Positions 42,070 to 45,078 of a DNA stretch of 45,078 bases are shown piece after piece. A program made the translations under genes and the position numbers. The notes under the pieces were generated by a model. It was not told where the DNA came from and made no database searches. It saw nothing but the letters and a program-made list of their open reading frames with translations. Position 1 is the first letter of the stretch; the number at the start of each line of letters is the position of its first letter. Source of the stretch: Poteriospumella lacustris (taxonomy: Eukaryota > Sar > Chrysophyceae > Chromulinales > Dinobryaceae); NCBI GenBank assembly GCA_008000375.1, contig SMOI01000048.1, forward strand, positions 54,074 to 99,151, given 5' to 3'.

Positions 42070-43671
42070 AGAGCGTGTTCTTTTTGTTTTGTATAGAAAG
42101 GTAGCCTGTATGTTTGTTTTTGTGTGTTTGTTTGTATTTTGTCGAGGCGTGGCGGGTACATCCGAGGTCGTAGTCGCTAGTCCTGATGATATGCACTCCT
42201 TCCCGTTGCGGAGCCCACGGAGACCGCCGTCATTAGTCAACCGCGTTATTGACTAAGGACACGGGGTGTTGGTGTTGATGTTTGAGGTCGTTGGAGGCGA
42301 CCCCAAACAACACAAAGGACGAACGAAGAAAAATAGAGCACTCACACACCCACACACACAATATGGCCACATCGCAGAACACCCGTGCTCCTCCTGTGCT
42401 GTGAGTGAGTCCCTACGCGAGCTCTCGATTTTGGGTCACTACTGTTTCTACGATTCCTACTGACTGCATGTGTTCAAATACTCATTTGAGTGCTAGTCGC
42501 TCAATGTAGTAAATACATCACGCCTAAAGAATATCAATTTCAGAAATGTTGCACTGTGCAGTTCGCCTCATTTGTACTTTGCAGTCCTGTACAGATGGCT
42601 GCTCTTTCGTTAAGCGTTTTAGTAATCTCATCAGCCGAGGTGTCCGCCCACTAACACTGAAGTCGCAGCAGGTGTGAGGTGTCTGATTGGTCGGTGGGTC
42701 GTGTTCGGAACATCAGTGGTATGTTCTATTCGGGGAGGTCATTCAACCAGGCAGGTGATAGACGGTATGTTTGGTGAGGCAGTGTCGTTGTATGAGTAGT
42801 TGGTTATGGATGTGAAGTAGTAATAATTGGGCTCCATGGAAAGCGTGTCAATCGAAAACGTTGCGCAGTATCGTCCGTCGTCGGTGAGTGATTAAAGCCG
42901 TCCGAATAGTACGGTATAGTACACTAATAGTGTACAGAAAGCAACCATGTGGCAACGTTCTTCTTCTGACCCAAGCAACTGCAGTTGTAGCTTCATTGGG
43001 AGATTGCCCAAAAACTAAAGTCGCCCTGATATAGAGCTACTGCAGGTGAGTTTGACCGTGCCTACAGTACGAGAGGCACACTGCTACTTGTTCGTGTAGC
43101 CTGTTGTAGCAGTTACAGTACTAGTCCCATGCACGATGGCTGTATGACTGCAGCAGTCACATGCACGATGGCGATGACACAAGCGGAGACGGGAGAGTGA
43201 CATCTCAGCATTTCTCTATGGCCAAGGAACAGCAGGAAAAGAAAGCAGGATACGTCATACATTGTAGATATTTACCATGCTCAATGATTGGGGCTAGATA
43301 GACAATAAATGAGGGGTTGAGAACAATGGGGTTAGAGAAAAAAGAGGATAGAGAAGTACATTATCGGGACAGTTTGGTGGGATAGTTGAGATAGCTGGGA
43401 TAGAGAATGAGTATCGTCCGTGACAATTTTTAGGAGAAATTCCCGAAATTCATCACAAAAATACCAAACTCTCCAATATTAAAAGATAAGAACAAATCCG
43501 GTGTCTGTGTTCCAACGTTTTTCTTTTGTCGTTGTGTGCATTCCATGGCACACGACGCGTCACAAACGTCAACAACAACACCCGCACCCCACCACCACCA
43601 ACACCCACTTCCTTTCTGGAACACTCCCAATTTACATCTCATTACAGACACATTATCAACAAAGGCAACAA
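42070..43671. other. spacer between the two FkbM genes
   Basis: 1602 nt between the facing stop codons. It has low-complexity and short-repeat DNA: a CA run near 42343-42360, a 17-nt palindrome (GTACACTA-a-TAGTGTAC, 42919-42935), a direct repeat of CATGCACGATGGC (from 43129 and again from 43160), a purine-rich tract near 43320-43360, and an AAC/CCA-rich tract near 43570-43610. No frame here resembles a protein. The spacer itself is not inverted. Confidence 0.5.
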
Positions 43672-45078
43672 CTACAAGTAAGCAACGAACGAACTGTGAC
43701 CCAAAACGGCGGCGGCGGACCAAAACGGATCGTTCGGAGGCAACGTCGCCGTGGTGGCATCCAACGCGTTTCCCATCGACAAGTGTTCACAATACGACGG
43801 CGACATCACAAAGACTTCGTCGATGTCCCGTCGGCCTTGATCCAACTTGGCAAATACGTGCATACTCGGAATCGGATGAGCACGTCCGCCGCGGAAGTAA
43901 TACAATTGCCGCGCATTGCGATGGCATTTGAAGACATCGCCGTCCATCATCAACGACGTAAACGTGGATCGAAACGTCTCAAACAGTTTATACACGCTTT
44001 GTTGGTGTCGGATCCGATCATCACGACCCATGGTGGTGGTGATCGTACTTAGATTACCCACCAACGCTTCCATAGGTAACCAGGCGGGGCGTAACAAATA
44101 CACCGGATTGTAGTGCACGTTCACGTTGGAATACCGAATATTCGGATTCTTACGATGTTTCGTCATCAGTTCAACGAACCTCGGGCACGTGTAATGGAGA
44201 TACACCGCCTCGCCAAAGGGTGACGTACGCCAAACATTCCGAAGAAACCAATACCCATTCTTCACCAACAGTTCATGCAGCAATTCCTTCGGACGTTCGA
44301 TGGTTAACACCAGAAATACGGTGTGGTCAAAATCGAAGTTTTTCATCGCATCGTATTCCGCTCCTTCGATATCCAACGAGAAATAATCAATGACCCGACG
44401 ATGGGTGGCAGTACCTCCCATCGGTGGTGCCTTGCGAATCACCGAGGCAGGTGCCAGTGTATCGATAATCGAATTCAAGGTCACGGTGGGCAAGACGACG
44501 TTATTCTCTTTCGCACCTTCATTGTCGGTTCCCGCGGCGACGATGCCACCCAATCCTTCGTTGACATGGAAGGTGACCTGGACGTTGTTCTCATAATAGA
44601 CCGGGGAAGCCACCAACGTGCATTTCCGATTGGACAAAATGCCTTCCCAATACAACGTCGTAGGTTCCACACAGATGCCTTTCCAATTGAAAAATTCTTC
44701 CAATCCGACCGTATTCGATCCAGTTTCCCAATGATTCGAGGCCAAATCGACGAAAAAGCCATTTGTTCTCCCTGCGAAGATTTCCATCAAGATCGGCCAT
44801 TGACATTGGGTATGGTCGACGGTCTCATTGATAGATGATACATGCTTGTACGTGTTGAAGAACTGCTCGTTCTTCAAGAATGGAGCATCTGCTGGAAGTT
44901 TGATGTATGTTTGATGGAAGGAATTGCTGGTGTCGTTCCATTGGTACATCGCGCGGTGACTGTTGGGGCTCGGTGGAGAGGATTTCGTGATGGGGGCGAT
45001 GTGCTTGGTGAATAGGCTATGTTCGAGAGAATGGTTGTTGTGATGGTGATGATGTTGGTGGTGATGATCGGTATGGGG
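43672..45078 (-). CDS. FkbM-family methyltransferase, copy 2 (5' end outside window)
   Basis: The inverted twin of the gene at 40420, open from the window edge (matching codon 84 of copy 1) to the stop at 43672-43674. Within the arm the protein is identical, including VDLASNHWETGSNT and YFSLDIEGAEYD. Past the break the C terminus differs: copy 1 reads SAAAAAAGVAAVV and copy 2 reads SAAAVLGHSSFVAYL. The catalytic domain is complete, so both copies could be active. The anchor region of copy 2 cannot be seen. Confidence 0.85.
   Translation of the reverse strand, partial: PHTDHHHQHHHHHNNHSLEHSLFTKHIAPITKSSPPSPNSHRAMYQWNDTSNSFHQTYIKLPADAPFLKNEQFFNTYKHVSSINETVDHTQCQWPILMEIFAGRTNGFFVDLASNHWETGSNTVGLEEFFNWKGICVEPTTLYWEGILSNRKCTLVASPVYYENNVQVTFHVNEGLGGIVAAGTDNEGAKENNVVLPTVTLNSIIDTLAPASVIRKAPPMGGTATHRRVIDYFSLDIEGAEYDAMKNFDFDHTVFLVLTIERPKELLHELLVKNGYWFLRNVWRTSPFGEAVYLHYTCPRFVELMTKHRKNPNIRYSNVNVHYNPVYLLRPAWLPMEALVGNLSTITTTMGRDDRIRHQQSVYKLFETFRSTFTSLMMDGDVFKCHRNARQLYYFRGGRAHPIPSMHVFAKLDQGRRDIDEVFVMSPSYCEHLSMGNALDATTATLPPNDPFWSAAAVLGHSSFVAYL
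43707..45078 (-). repeat. inverted repeat 2, right arm (truncated by window edge)
   Basis: Partner of the 40669-42040 arm, with a 1666-nt non-repeated loop between them. It still matches at the last base of the window, so the full arm is longer than 1372 nt. Confidence 0.9.

Overview
The window is nuclear DNA of a protist, most likely a photosynthetic stramenopile (ochrophyte). Three things point there. (1) A nuclear gene for a bacterial-type sigma-70 factor, needed only if a plastid genome is transcribed, carries a spliced signal-peptide leader followed by a Phe just after the likely cleavage site, as in red-derived secondary plastids. (2) There is a pair of genes for secreted proteins with Pro/Ser/Thr/Gln repeats and EGF-like modules, a style common in ochrophytes. 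(3) Introns are few and short (58-80 nt, one of 173 nt), all GT-AG. The lineage call is inference. There are no operons; gene orientation is mixed.

Bases 1-23995 are gene-dense. In order: plastid sigma factor (+), MBL-fold hydrolase (-), a giant 2847-residue protein with IQ, CLU, LamG and leucine-rich-repeat regions (+), a secreted helical protein (-), mitochondrial ETF-ubiquinone oxidoreductase (-, three exons), a PP2C phosphatase (-), an IRE1 unfolded-protein-response sensor with an unusual C-terminal CCCH zinc finger (+, three exons), and a coiled-coil protein (-).

Bases 24400-26920 are a tail-to-tail inverted pair of EGF-repeat secreted-protein genes. Their coding sequences appear identical, while their 5' and 3' flanks have diverged except for a short conserved promoter block. 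A MAP2K-like kinase with a myristoylation-type N terminus (+) and a three-exon V-ATPase proteolipid gene (+) follow.

Bases 32266-45078 look like accessory DNA. They hold a 180-bp inverted-repeat element, a degenerate membrane-protein relic, a broken P4-ATPase (flippase) copy, two glycosyltransferase-like genes, a tandem 66-bp duplication that looks like a duplicated intron, and a second tail-to-tail inverted pair, of FkbM-type methyltransferase genes. Its arms appear identical over at least 1372 bp and run off the right edge.

The most notable items are the IRE1-CCCH fusion, the CLU/LamG/LRR giant protein whose LamG fold is interrupted by a coiled coil, the two palindromic gene pairs of the same geometry whose identity stops close to the stop codon, and the intron-sized tandem duplication. 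Genes on the left serve organelle and ER housekeeping (plastid transcription, mitochondrial electron transfer, ER stress, vacuolar acidification). Those on the right suggest glycan and surface modification. No tRNA, rRNA, CRISPR array or autonomous transposon was recognised.
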